Shown here piece after piece: positions 8,604 to 16,317 of a stretch of DNA of 64,000 nucleotides. Under the pieces are notes generated by a model that was given only the letters and a program-made list of their open reading frames with translations, had not been told where the DNA came from and did not search any database. The stretch's first letter is position 1, and the number at the start of each line of letters is the position of its first letter. The stretch spans positions 1 to 64,000 of the forward strand of contig CALEQZ010000013.1 in the NCBI GenBank assembly GCA_937908115.1. The letters run 5' to 3'. The DNA is from an uncultured Alcaligenaceae bacterium. GTDB taxonomy: Bacteria > Pseudomonadota > Gammaproteobacteria > Burkholderiales > Burkholderiaceae_B. A program made the translations under genes and the position numbers.

Positions 8604-9200
8604 TCATGGGCGCGCGCCTGTGTGCAGCTGCGCCGTGGCCCGCGCGAAGTCGCCGGCCAGCAACAGCGGCATGACCGCCCGGCAGGCGTCGATAGCCGCG
8701 TCCAGCAAGGCCTGTTCTTCACGCCGGGGCGGGTGCAGCACGAAGTCGGCCACTTGCTGGGCCAGCCCCAGCGTGCGGGGATGGCCGATGCCCAGGCGTA
8801 TGCGCCAGAAACCCGGCCCGCCCAGGGCGGCCTGGATGTCCTTCAACCCATTGTGGCCGGCATGGCCGCCGCCCTGCTTGATCTTGGCTTGGCCCGGCGG
8901 CAGGTCGAGCTCGTCGTGCAGGACTAGGATCTGTTCGGCCGCCAGTTTGTAAAAGCGCGCCAGCGCCCCCACGCATTGGCCCGATCGATTCATGTAGGTA
9001 ACGGGCTTGGCGATCAGCACGTTCTCGCCGCCGACGCGGGCCTTGGCCACGTGTCCGAAAAAGGTTTTTTCGAGGTTAAACGGGGCGCGCAGGTCGTCGG
9101 CCACCCGGTCGGCCAGCCAGAAACCGGCGTTGTGCCGGGTGCGTTCGTATTCGGGGCCGGGGTTGCCCAGGCCGACGATGAGGCGTAGCGGTAGGGACAT
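8604..9200 (-). CDS. pth: Peptidyl-tRNA hydrolase
   Basis: Pth releases peptides from drop-off peptidyl-tRNAs. The 198-residue protein starts MSLPLRLIVGLGNPGPEY and carries the active-site region RTRHNAGF (catalytic His), the KPVTYMNRSG block and the GGGHAGHNGLKDI signature. The start at 9200 fits the family; the extra upstream residues of the longer frame are not conserved. It follows rplY after a terminator hairpin, the standard prs-rplY-pth-ychF order. Confidence 0.97.
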   Translation of the reverse strand: MSLPLRLIVGLGNPGPEYERTRHNAGFWLADRVADDLRAPFNLEKTFFGHVAKARVGGENVLIAKPVTYMNRSGQCVGALARFYKLAAEQILVLHDELDLPPGQAKIKQGGGHAGHNGLKDIQAALGGPGFWRIRLGIGHPRTLGLAQQVADFVLHPPRREEQALLDAAIDACRAVMPLLLAGDFARATAQLHTGARP

Positions 9201-9272
9201 GAAACGGTGCGAGCGTCGTTCGAAGGCGACACTATAAAGGGTGCGCCGGCGCGGCGGCGCATGGCGGGCGCC

Positions 9273-9312
9273 CCAAAAACAATCCCCGCAAGACGGGCCG
9301 CCCTGCGGGGAT
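9273..9312 (-). terminator. Intrinsic terminator downstream of rplY
   Basis: On the minus strand a 9-bp stem (arms at 9304-9312 and 9282-9290) encloses an inner GGGC/GCCC stem and is followed by a run read as TTGTTTTTGG. It lies 45 bp beyond the rplY stop and before pth, so it may partly uncouple the two genes. Confidence 0.7.
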
Positions 9313-9356
9313 GTCGGCTTGCTGCCCGGCGTGCCGCGCCGGGCGACGTCCAAGCA

Positions 9357-9977
9357 TCAGGCCGAGGGCTGCTCGCCCCCTTCGGCGGACGACTCTTCCT
9401 CGCCGCCGGCGTCTCCGCCCTTGACCAGGGCCGTAGCCAGCACCGGGTTGGCGTCGCCGCCGTGGGCGACATAGGTCACGCCCTCAGGCAGCTTGATGTC
9501 AGCCAGGTGGATCGAGCCGCCGCCCACCAGGTTGCTGAGGTCGACCTCGATGAACTGGGGCAGGTCCTTGGGCAGGCAGGCCACGTCCAGCTCGGTCATC
9601 ACGTGGCTGATCACCGCGTGGCTGATCTTGACGGCCGGCGACTGCTCGGCGTTGACGAAGTGCAGCGGCACCTTGGTGTGCACGGCCTGGTCCGCGGCCA
9701 CGCGCTGGAAATCGACGTGCAGCACTTGCGGCTTGTAGGGGTGCCACTGGACGTCGCGCAGCAGGACTTGCTGGGTCTTGCCATCGAGCTGCATGTCCAG
9801 GATGGACGCGTGGAATTCTTCCTTGCGCAGGGCGTGGAAGATCTCGTTGTGGTCGAGTTCGATGGGCAGGGGCGCGTCGTTGCCGCCGTAGACGATGGCG
9901 GGAACGCGGCCCGCGCGGCGCAGGCGGCGGCTCGCACTCGATCCCTGGACGCTGCGCGCGGTAGCGGTGAATTTCAT
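9357..9977 (-). CDS. rplY: 50S ribosomal protein bL25, long (Ctc/TL5) form
   Basis: bL25 binds 5S rRNA in the large subunit. At 206 residues this is the two-domain general-stress (Ctc) form: an N-terminal 5S-binding barrel (MKFTATARSVQGSSASRRLR, VPAIVYGG) and a C-terminal TL5 beta domain, then a Glu/Gly-rich tail. The start at 9977 begins the family's MKFTATAR, with GGAAAG-type signal upstream (read as AAACGGAGCTTTCC). It is 117 bp downstream of prs and is followed by a terminator. Confidence 0.96.
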   Translation of the reverse strand: MKFTATARSVQGSSASRRLRRAGRVPAIVYGGNDAPLPIELDHNEIFHALRKEEFHASILDMQLDGKTQQVLLRDVQWHPYKPQVLHVDFQRVAADQAVHTKVPLHFVNAEQSPAVKISHAVISHVMTELDVACLPKDLPQFIEVDLSNLVGGGSIHLADIKLPEGVTYVAHGGDANPVLATALVKGGDAGGEEESSAEGGEQPSA

Positions 9978-10094
9978 GGAAAGCTCCGTTTGTGTAAATG
10001 GGCGGCAGGACCGCCCGGCTTGGCGCGGCCCGCGCACCATGCACCGGGCCGCTTGTTGCAGGCCGCCGCGACCAGCGGCCCGCAAATCGAAAAA

Positions 10095-11045
10095 CTAGTC
10101 GACGAACAGCGAGCTGACGGACTCCGCGTTGGAGATGCGCAGGATGGTCTCGCCCAACAGCGCCGCGCACGACAGCTGCCGGATCTTGGGGCAGGCGCGC
10201 GCGCTTTCGGACAGCGGGATGGTGTCGGTCACGACCAGTTCATCCAGTTCGGAAGCCGCGATGCGCTCGACGGCCCCACCCGACAGGACCGGGTGCGTGC
10301 AGTAAGCGTACACGGCGCCGGCGCCGCGCTCCTTGAGCGCCTGCGCGGCCTTGCACAGCGTGCCGGCGGTATCGACCATGTCATCCATGATGATGCAGGT
10401 GCGGCCGTCGACCTCGCCGATGATGTTCATGACTTCCGACACGTTGGCGCGCGGACGCCGCTTGTCGATGATGGCCAAGTCCGCTTCGAGCTGCTTGGCC
10501 AGCGCGCGGGCGCGCACCACCCCGCCGATGTCGGGCGAGACAACCACCAGGTTGGAAAAGTTGTGGCGCCAGATGTCGCCCAACAGGATGGGCCCGGCGT
10601 AGATGTTGTCGACCGGGATGTCGAAAAAGCCTTGGATCTGGTCGGCGTGCAGGTCCATGGTCAGCACGCGATCGACGCCGACGACCTGCAGCATGTTGGC
10701 CACGACCTTGGCCGAGATGGCCACGCGCGCCGAGCGCGGGCGGCGATCCTGCCGGGCGTAGCCAAAGTACGGGATGGCCGCGGTGATGCGCCCGGCCGAT
10801 GCGCGGCGCAGGGCGTCGACCATGACCATGATTTCCATCAGGTTGTCATTGGTCGGTGCGCAGGTTGGCTGCAGCACGAAAACGTCCTTGCCGCGGACAT
10901 TTTCGTTGATCTCTACCATGACCTCGCCGTCGGAGAAACGGCCGACCGTCATCTTGCCCAACGACATGTCGAGATGGTTGACGACGTCGACGGCCAGGCG
11001 CGTATTGGCCGTGCCGGTAAAGATCATGAAACTGTCGTTGGCCAT
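10095..11045 (-). CDS. prs: Ribose-phosphate pyrophosphokinase (PRPP synthetase)
   Basis: Makes PRPP from ribose 5-phosphate and ATP for purine, pyrimidine, His, Trp and NAD synthesis. The 316-residue protein has the ATP/metal region LTMDLHADQIQGFFDIPVDN and the PRPP-binding loop DDMVDTAGTL, as in class I enzymes. The start MANDSFMIFTGTANTRLA is typical for betaproteobacteria. It lies downstream of tRNA-Gln and ispE, an arrangement kept across many beta- and gammaproteobacteria; a terminator separates it from the tRNA. Confidence 0.98.
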   Translation of the reverse strand: MANDSFMIFTGTANTRLAVDVVNHLDMSLGKMTVGRFSDGEVMVEINENVRGKDVFVLQPTCAPTNDNLMEIMVMVDALRRASAGRITAAIPYFGYARQDRRPRSARVAISAKVVANMLQVVGVDRVLTMDLHADQIQGFFDIPVDNIYAGPILLGDIWRHNFSNLVVVSPDIGGVVRARALAKQLEADLAIIDKRRPRANVSEVMNIIGEVDGRTCIIMDDMVDTAGTLCKAAQALKERGAGAVYAYCTHPVLSGGAVERIAASELDELVVTDTIPLSESARACPKIRQLSCAALLGETILRISNAESVSSLFVD

Positions 11046-11065
11046 GATGCGGGATCCCGGACCCG

Positions 11066-11127
11066 AAATAAAAAAAGCCGTGGAACTGACGCCTGGCCAT
11101 GGACAGGCAAGTTCAACAGCTTTTATT
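11066..11127 (-). terminator. Intrinsic terminator between tRNA-Gln and prs
   Basis: Read on the minus strand, AAAAGCTGTTGAACTTGCCTG folds back on a partner ending in CAGGC...AGTTCCACGGC and is followed by seven T residues and TATTTC. The long stem contains one mismatch in the outer arms and an inner GCCTG/CAGGC helix. It should end the ispE-tRNA transcript, leaving prs to need readthrough or its own promoter. Confidence 0.75.
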
Positions 11128-11141
11128 TGATGTCTGGCGGT

Positions 11142-11218
11142 TGGCTGGGGAGGAAGGATTCGAACCCTCGAATGCCGGAATCAAAATCCGGTGCCTTAAC
11201 CAGCTTGGCGACTCCCCA
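11142..11218 (-). tRNA. tRNA-Gln (anticodon TTG)
   Basis: Minus-strand cloverleaf of 77 nt including an encoded CCA. The acceptor stem TGGGGAG pairs with CTCCCCA, the anticodon stem CCGGA/TCCGG encloses TTTTGAT with anticodon TTG, and the T arm GAGGG-TTCGAAT-CCTTC contains one G-U pair. It starts two bases after the ispE stop codon (11221) and must be processed from a shared transcript. Confidence 0.97.
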
Positions 11219-11220
11219 AC

Positions 11221-12132
11221 TTAGCTAGCAATCCAATTCCGCAACGGGTGCTCGCTCAGGCCTTGACAGGCCCATGTCCAGGCGATGCAACTGCCTGGCG
11301 AATCTTCCCGCCGATGCGCATCGGGATCAGCGACGCGCATTTTAACGGCGATTTCCCGTTGTGCCAAAGTGGCTTCGTCCATGCTGGGGAACTCGGCGAA
11401 AAGACACGCCCCGGACCCCGACATGCGGCTGGCCACCCCGCATCGCGCAAGCGCCTGGCTGGCCTGACGGACAACCGGATGCCTGGCAAATACGACCGAC
11501 TCGAGATCATTACGGCCAAACCTCGAATCGAGCACCTCGGAAAAGTCCGCTATTGTGACTGGTTTCGTATCCCGTGTCAAATCCTTTGCAGCAAAAACGC
11601 TTGCCGTCGGCACGGAGGTTGGGGGCATGGCCAGCAGGTAGGCGCGCTCGGGCAGCGCCACGGCGGTCAGGCGTTCGCCCACGCCCTCGGCGAAGGCCGA
11701 TTGCCCAAAGACGAAGACCGGCACATCGGCGCCAAGCGGCAGCGCCAAGCGCATCAGTTGCGCGCGATGCAGGCCGGTGTTCCACAGGCGGTTCAGCGCA
11801 ATCAGCACGCTGGCCGCGTCGCTGGAGCCGCCGCCCAGGCCGCCGCCTTGCGGGATGCGCTTTTCGATGGCGATCGACGCGCCTGCGCGCACGCCGGTGG
11901 CGCGCTGCAGTGCCAAGGCCGCCCGCACGGTGAGGTCATCCTTTTCCGGCACGCCGGGCAGGTCCGTGGCGCGCACGATGCGCCCGTCGCCGCGCGCCTC
12001 GATGTGCAGCGTGTCCTGCAAGTCGACGAAGCGAAACACGGTCTGCAGCAGGTGGTAGCCGTCGGCGCGGCGGCCGACGACGTGCAGGAACAGATTGACC
12101 TTGGCGGGCGCCGGAATGTCGTACAGCGTCAT
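11221..12132 (-). CDS. ispE: 4-diphosphocytidyl-2-C-methyl-D-erythritol kinase
   Basis: IspE phosphorylates CDP-methylerythritol in the non-mevalonate isoprenoid pathway. This GHMP kinase of 303 residues has the substrate motif PAPAKVNLFLHV near the N-terminus and the ATP loop PQGGGLGGGSSDAASVL at about 100-116; the C-terminal GSGACLFAEF motif is present. The start MTLYDIPAPAKVNLF is typical. tRNA-Gln begins two bases after the stop. Its usual upstream partner lolB is not adjacent here: a three-gene cassette intervenes. Confidence 0.97.
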   Translation of the reverse strand: MTLYDIPAPAKVNLFLHVVGRRADGYHLLQTVFRFVDLQDTLHIEARGDGRIVRATDLPGVPEKDDLTVRAALALQRATGVRAGASIAIEKRIPQGGGLGGGSSDAASVLIALNRLWNTGLHRAQLMRLALPLGADVPVFVFGQSAFAEGVGERLTAVALPERAYLLAMPPTSVPTASVFAAKDLTRDTKPVTIADFSEVLDSRFGRNDLESVVFARHPVVRQASQALARCGVASRMSGSGACLFAEFPSMDEATLAQREIAVKMRVADPDAHRREDSPGSCIAWTWACQGLSEHPLRNWIAS

Positions 12133-12259
12133 GGCGCACGACTATACCGGTTTCGCCGTCGCGCGCGGTGCCCGGCTTGCACCCGGGCGCAGGCTGGCCC
12201 GCGCCGCAGGCAGCCTGGCCGGATCGCAGGCGCCCGGCCATGGCAGCCGGGGCACGCCC

Positions 12260-13618
12260 CTAATCCTTGGCCAGAAGCCCCGCCAACGCGGCGACGTCGC
12301 CGACCCGGTCGAAGTCGCGGATCATGGCCAGGCTGTCCTCGACGCGGCGGTCGGCCAATCCGGATCGCGGCGCGAGCCGCCGGTACTTGGCCTCGACGTC
12401 ATCCCACTGCACGCCGCGCGGGCCGGCGCCTCGCGGCGACTTGCAGGTGCTGCGCCACTGGCGCCCGTCCTTCATGGTGATGATCACCGTGCCGCCATGG
12501 CGATGCGGGAAGCGGTCGGGCAGCGGCGGCGGATCCGGGTCGAAGACGATCTTGTCCTGCAGCGCGCCGATGACCGGGTCGGCCATGCGCGCCGGATCCA
12601 TGTGTTGCCAGCCAAAGCCGCGGTCGACGATGGCCGCGGCGACGAAGTACTGCAAGCTGTGCGCGGCGTCGACCAAATTGCGCGGATGAGGATCGCCGCG
12701 AAAGCTGGTGTGCTGCACCGCCGCCGAGATCATGACCCGATCGATGGCGGCGGGATCGACATCGCCCGCGCGGGCGGCGTCAGCCGCGGCTTCGGCCACG
12801 GCGTGAAAAGGGTGGGCGCCCGGCATGAGCTTGATGGCCATGTCGGTGACGATGTCCCAGGTTTGGCCGAGATCGCGCGTGACGTCTTCGAGCGCCTGCC
12901 CGCCCATGGCGCTGAAGAACCCCCTGGGCGCCTCCAGCACCGCAGGCTCGGCGGCAAAGCCCCGATGCGCGGCCAGGGCCGCCTGTGTCCCGAGCATCGC
13001 TGCGAGCCCCGCATGGTATTCGCGGGCGCAGCTGGTGTCAGCGGCAATCGCCATGCCGCCGATGGACGTGGCAGCGATGGCGATCGCCTGGGCCATGCGA
13101 TCGGCATCGAGTCCCAACAGCCGCCCACCGGCCACCGCCGCGCCGAATACCGTCGACACCGACCCATGGAAGCCACGCTGCATGCGCCCCGGCGTCAGCG
13201 CCTCGTCGATGCGGCCGGCCACTTCATAACCCAGCACCATCGCGCCCAGCACATCGCGCCCGGAGCTGCCCAAGCGTTCGCCCAGCGCCATCGATACGGT
13301 GGAAACGATGGTACCGATGTGTGCGATGCTGCGCAGGTCGCTGTCGTCGGACGCGGCCGCGTCGCTGGCAACCGCGTTGACCCGGGCAGCGCGCGACACC
13401 GGCAGGCGAGCTGCGTCGAACCACACCACGGCATGCGGCGCGCCACCCTCGTCGAGCTCCATGCCGCGCACCATCCGCGTCGAGGCGATGCCGTAACCCA
13501 TGGATGCGCTGGCCACGGTGCTGGCCAGGCTCATCTTTGCGCGCTCCAGCGCCACGCCGTCGATGGCTTGGACGGGGGTCGAGACGGCAAACTCCGCCAA
13601 GACTTGGGCAATCGTCAC
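12260..13618 (-). CDS. MmgE/PrpD family protein
   Basis: A 452-residue member of the MmgE/PrpD fold, whose known members are 2-methylcitrate dehydratase, cis-aconitate decarboxylase and related (de)hydratases of di- and tricarboxylates. Family traits seen are an all-helical N-terminal part with HIGTIVSTVSMALGE (about 110-125), GYEVAGRIDEAL, the GFHGSVSTVFGAA block, and the small C-terminal domain starting near KLMPGAHPFHAV. The substrate cannot be told from sequence alone. It lies 33 bp downstream of a Bug binding protein in the same direction, so the pair probably handles one carboxylate under the divergent LysR regulator. Confidence 0.88.
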   Translation of the reverse strand: MTIAQVLAEFAVSTPVQAIDGVALERAKMSLASTVASASMGYGIASTRMVRGMELDEGGAPHAVVWFDAARLPVSRAARVNAVASDAAASDDSDLRSIAHIGTIVSTVSMALGERLGSSGRDVLGAMVLGYEVAGRIDEALTPGRMQRGFHGSVSTVFGAAVAGGRLLGLDADRMAQAIAIAATSIGGMAIAADTSCAREYHAGLAAMLGTQAALAAHRGFAAEPAVLEAPRGFFSAMGGQALEDVTRDLGQTWDIVTDMAIKLMPGAHPFHAVAEAAADAARAGDVDPAAIDRVMISAAVQHTSFRGDPHPRNLVDAAHSLQYFVAAAIVDRGFGWQHMDPARMADPVIGALQDKIVFDPDPPPLPDRFPHRHGGTVIITMKDGRQWRSTCKSPRGAGPRGVQWDDVEAKYRRLAPRSGLADRRVEDSLAMIRDFDRVGDVAALAGLLAKD

Positions 13619-13651
13619 GCTGCTGACTCCTTTTGTCGTTGCTCGCGGCGC

Positions 13652-14653
13652 TCAGTTCTGGGTCGCGCCCATGGCCTTGATAATGGGCGGCCACTTGACC
13701 ATTTCCCGCTCGATCAGCTTGCTGAAGTCTTGCGGCGAGCCCAGCGGCACCGAAGCGACGTTGTAGCCCTGCTCGGTGAGCTTGGTGCGTACCTGCTCGT
13801 TGGCCATGACCTTGTTCAACTCGTCGTGCAGCCGCGCGACCACGTCGGTGGGCAACCCGGCCGGCGCGATGACGCCGAACCACAGCGTGACCTCGAAGTC
13901 CTTGAGCCCGCTTTCGTGCAGCGTGGGCACGTCAGGCAGCAGCGGCGAGCGCTTCAGGCTGGTCACGCCAAGCGGCTTGAGCGCGCCGCCGCGCACTTGG
14001 CCGATGGCCGCGGGAATGTTGTACAGGCCCAGGTCGACTTCGCCGCTCATGATGGCCGCGATGCCTTGCGGTGCGCCCTTGTAGGGGACGTGCATGAGCG
14101 AACGTTCCATGTATTGGCCGAGGACGACGCCGGCGATGTGGTGACTGGTGCCGACCCCGCTGGACGAATAGCTGAACGCGTTGCCGGGCTTGCCCTTGAT
14201 CGCGGCGGCCAGGTCGGCCACGCCGTTGTACGGCGACTTCGGGGCCACCACGAGCACGTTGGCAACCTCGGCGACCACGGCGATGTGCGTGAAGTCCTTT
14301 TGCGAGTCGTAGCCGGGCTTGTCGTAGAGCACCTGGTTGGTGATCATCGACCCTTGGGCGGCAAGGCCCAGCGTGTAGCCGTCGGGCTTGGCGCGGGCGA
14401 TTTCGACCGTGCCGATCGCCCCGCCTGCGCCGGGCTTGTTTTCCACCACCACGGGTTGCCCCAGCTGCTCGGCCAGCTGGTTGGAGATCACGCGCGAGAG
14501 CGTATCGGCCGCGCTGCCCGCGGCAAAGGGCACGACCATTTTCAGCGGCCGCGAAGGATAAGCGTCCTGAGCCTGGGCGGGGGCCGCGCCCAGCAGCAGC
14601 GGCACCGCCGCGGCGGCCAACGCCGCAAAGCGGCGCACGTTGCGGGTTTGCAT
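13652..14653 (-). CDS. Bug family tripartite tricarboxylate transporter substrate-binding protein
   Basis: A periplasmic solute-binding protein of 333 residues with a signal peptide (RRFAALAAAAVPLLLGAAPAQA, cleavage after about residue 28). The Bug hallmarks are present: YPSRPLKMVVPFAAGSAADT, a GAGGAIGTVEIARAKPDGYT loop, and the P-G-Y region binding a carboxylate. No TctA or TctB membrane components are nearby, as is common for the expanded Bug families of Bordetella-like genomes. First gene of a two-gene unit with the MmgE/PrpD gene. Confidence 0.93.
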   Translation of the reverse strand: MQTRNVRRFAALAAAAVPLLLGAAPAQAQDAYPSRPLKMVVPFAAGSAADTLSRVISNQLAEQLGQPVVVENKPGAGGAIGTVEIARAKPDGYTLGLAAQGSMITNQVLYDKPGYDSQKDFTHIAVVAEVANVLVVAPKSPYNGVADLAAAIKGKPGNAFSYSSSGVGTSHHIAGVVLGQYMERSLMHVPYKGAPQGIAAIMSGEVDLGLYNIPAAIGQVRGGALKPLGVTSLKRSPLLPDVPTLHESGLKDFEVTLWFGVIAPAGLPTDVVARLHDELNKVMANEQVRTKLTEQGYNVASVPLGSPQDFSKLIEREMVKWPPIIKAMGATQN

Positions 14654-14818
14654 GGCAGTCTCCTCGTAAGACGCCGCCGTATCGGCCTTTGCAGGGCCTG
14701 TTGGCCGGCGACGCGTAAACAGTTGAGATTTTTTCTTTTGACTGTGCCACTATAGAGACGAATGACCGCTGCGTCATTCGAATATATTTTTCGATCATTT
14801 AGCTCTTCTCAACTGTCC
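14654..14818. promoter_or_regulatory. Divergent control region with nested inverted repeats (LysR operator candidate)
   Basis: A 165-bp spacer between the Bug gene (minus) and the LysR gene (plus). It holds a perfect 8-bp inverted repeat, CGAATGAC at 14759-14766 and GTCATTCG at 14773-14780, with a 6-bp gap. A second perfect 10-bp inverted pair, ACAGTTGAGA at 14719-14728 and TCTCAACTGT at 14807-14816, has centres 88 bp apart and flanks the first. TATAGA at 14751-14756 could be a -10 element on the plus strand. The layout suits a self-regulated LysR divergon; binding is inferred. Confidence 0.55.
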
Positions 14819-15703
14819 ATGCATAAGCTGCGCAATCTGCTTGGACCGCTGCGCGTGCTCGACGCGATCAACCGTTGCGGCGGCGTGACCCGCGCCGCGG
14901 GCCGGCTGCACGTCACGCCCGGGGCGGTCAGCCACCAAATGCGCGCGCTCGAGGCGGCGCTGCAAACGCGGCTGTTTCGCCGCATCGGGCGCGACGTCGA
15001 GCTGACCGATGCCGGCCGCCAGCTCGCCCTGCGGCTGGCCGACCTTTTCGACCGCATCGAGGCCGCCGTGGCCGAGGCGACGGCGCAAGGCCGCGCGCGG
15101 CGCATCCGCGTCAAGGTCATCCCAAGCTTTGCGATCAAGTGGCTGATGCCGCGGCTGGCCGGCTTCTATGCCCTGCACGGGGACATCGACCTGGAAGTCG
15201 CCACCGTCTCGCGTGCCGACGATGTCGGCCTGGACGACGCAGACTTCGTCGTGCGGCGCGGCGACGGCAACTGGCCCGGCGTGCGCGCGGACTTGCTGTT
15301 CGAGGATGCGCTGGCCGTGGCCTGCGCGCCCGCCATGGCAGCGCAGATCCGCTCGCCGCGCGACGTGTTGCAGGCCAAGCTGCTGCACTCGATGATCGCC
15401 CCGGCCAGCTGGGACGCATGGCTGCGCTCGGCCGGCCTGGACGAGGATCCCTCGGCGCGCTACATCCCGCTGGCCAACGCCGCCCTATGCTTGCAGGCGG
15501 CCGCGCAGGGGCTGGGCTTGGCGGTCACGCAACTGGCGTACATGGCCGAGGACATCAAGAGCGGCGCACTGGTGCAGCCCGTGGCGCACGTCGCGCGCAG
15601 CGGCAACGGCTATTACCTGGTGTATGACCCGGCCACGGCCGACATGCCGCCGTTTGCCGCGTTCGCGCAGTGGATGCGCGAATCGGCCCGTACTGGCAGT
15701 TAG
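14819..15703 (+). CDS. LysR family transcriptional regulator (GcvA-like)
   Basis: A 294-residue LysR-type regulator. The winged helix covers about residues 1-60 (GGVTRAAGRLHVTPGAVSHQ is the HTH), followed by the effector-binding domain (IPSFAIKWLMPRLAGF at about 95-110, typical of GcvA/AmpR-like members). The ATG at 14819 is chosen over 14762 because MHKLRNLLGPLRVLDAI aligns with the family start. It is divergent from the Bug-MmgE/PrpD pair and likely senses their substrate. Its stop overlaps the convergent lolB stop by 4 bp. Confidence 0.92.
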   Translation: MHKLRNLLGPLRVLDAINRCGGVTRAAGRLHVTPGAVSHQMRALEAALQTRLFRRIGRDVELTDAGRQLALRLADLFDRIEAAVAEATAQGRARRIRVKVIPSFAIKWLMPRLAGFYALHGDIDLEVATVSRADDVGLDDADFVVRRGDGNWPGVRADLLFEDALAVACAPAMAAQIRSPRDVLQAKLLHSMIAPASWDAWLRSAGLDEDPSARYIPLANAALCLQAAAQGLGLAVTQLAYMAEDIKSGALVQPVAHVARSGNGYYLVYDPATADMPPFAAFAQWMRESARTGS

Positions 15704-16317
15704 TCGGCGACCAGCCTGACGCTGATGCGCTGGCCGGCGTCGGCGCGGTCCAGCTGCAGCAGTTTCGGCCCCTGCGCATCGTAGCGGGACAGCCGTGCGC
15801 GCCAGCCGCCTTGCACGAAGGCCACCGGGCGCCCCTGCTCGTCTCGCTGAACCTCGGCAGCCGGGGGCTCGTCCGGCAGCGCGCCGCGCAGCCAGTCGCG
15901 CAATCCTGCCACGGGAATGTCGGCGCCCACGACCTCGGCGACCAGGGCGTCTGCCGTGGGCGCGCGGGTGCGGCTGCCGTCCGAGCGGGTCAGCACGGCG
16001 TGTCGGCCATCAGCCTCGACGCGCGCCAGCGTCGAGCCTAGCGGGTTGGCCAGGTCCAACACCAGCCTGTCGCCATCCTCGCGCCAGGCAAAGCCCCCCT
16101 GCACGGCCTGCTGCTTGCCGGCGACGTCATCGACGCGCACGGCAAAGCGCCCCGTGCGCGAAAACACCTCGCCCGTGGCCGGGCCTTCGGGCAGCCGGGG
16201 CGTAGCGCAGGCGGCAAGCAGCGCGCAGGCCACCCCGGCGAGCAGGCCGCGGTGCAGCCAATGCCATCGGACGGCCGCCCATCCTTGCCAGCCGGGCACC
16301 ACGGCACCCCGCGTCAC
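15700..16317 (-). CDS. lolB: Outer membrane lipoprotein LolB
   Basis: LolB receives lipoproteins from LolA and inserts them into the outer membrane. The 205-residue product has a signal sequence ending in a lipobox (LLAAC, Cys37) and a beta-barrel body with GRFAVRVDDVAGKQQAVQGG and FAWREDGDRLVLDLANPLG, the usual LolB N-terminal strands. The start at 16317 overlaps the TPR gene's stop by 4 bp (ATGA); an in-frame GTG 15 codons on is an alternative. Order tpr-lolB is normal; ispE, its normal next gene, is displaced 3.6 kb away. Confidence 0.9.
   Translation of the reverse strand: MTRGAVVPGWQGWAAVRWHWLHRGLLAGVACALLAACATPRLPEGPATGEVFSRTGRFAVRVDDVAGKQQAVQGGFAWREDGDRLVLDLANPLGSTLARVEADGRHAVLTRSDGSRTRAPTADALVAEVVGADIPVAGLRDWLRGALPDEPPAAEVQRDEQGRPVAFVQGGWRARLSRYDAQGPKLLQLDRADAGQRISVRLVAD

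Noticed and set aside
12095..14755. 886-residue plus-strand open frame over ispE, MmgE/PrpD and Bug genes
   Set aside because: Antisense shadow of well-supported genes, with no domain-like sequence.
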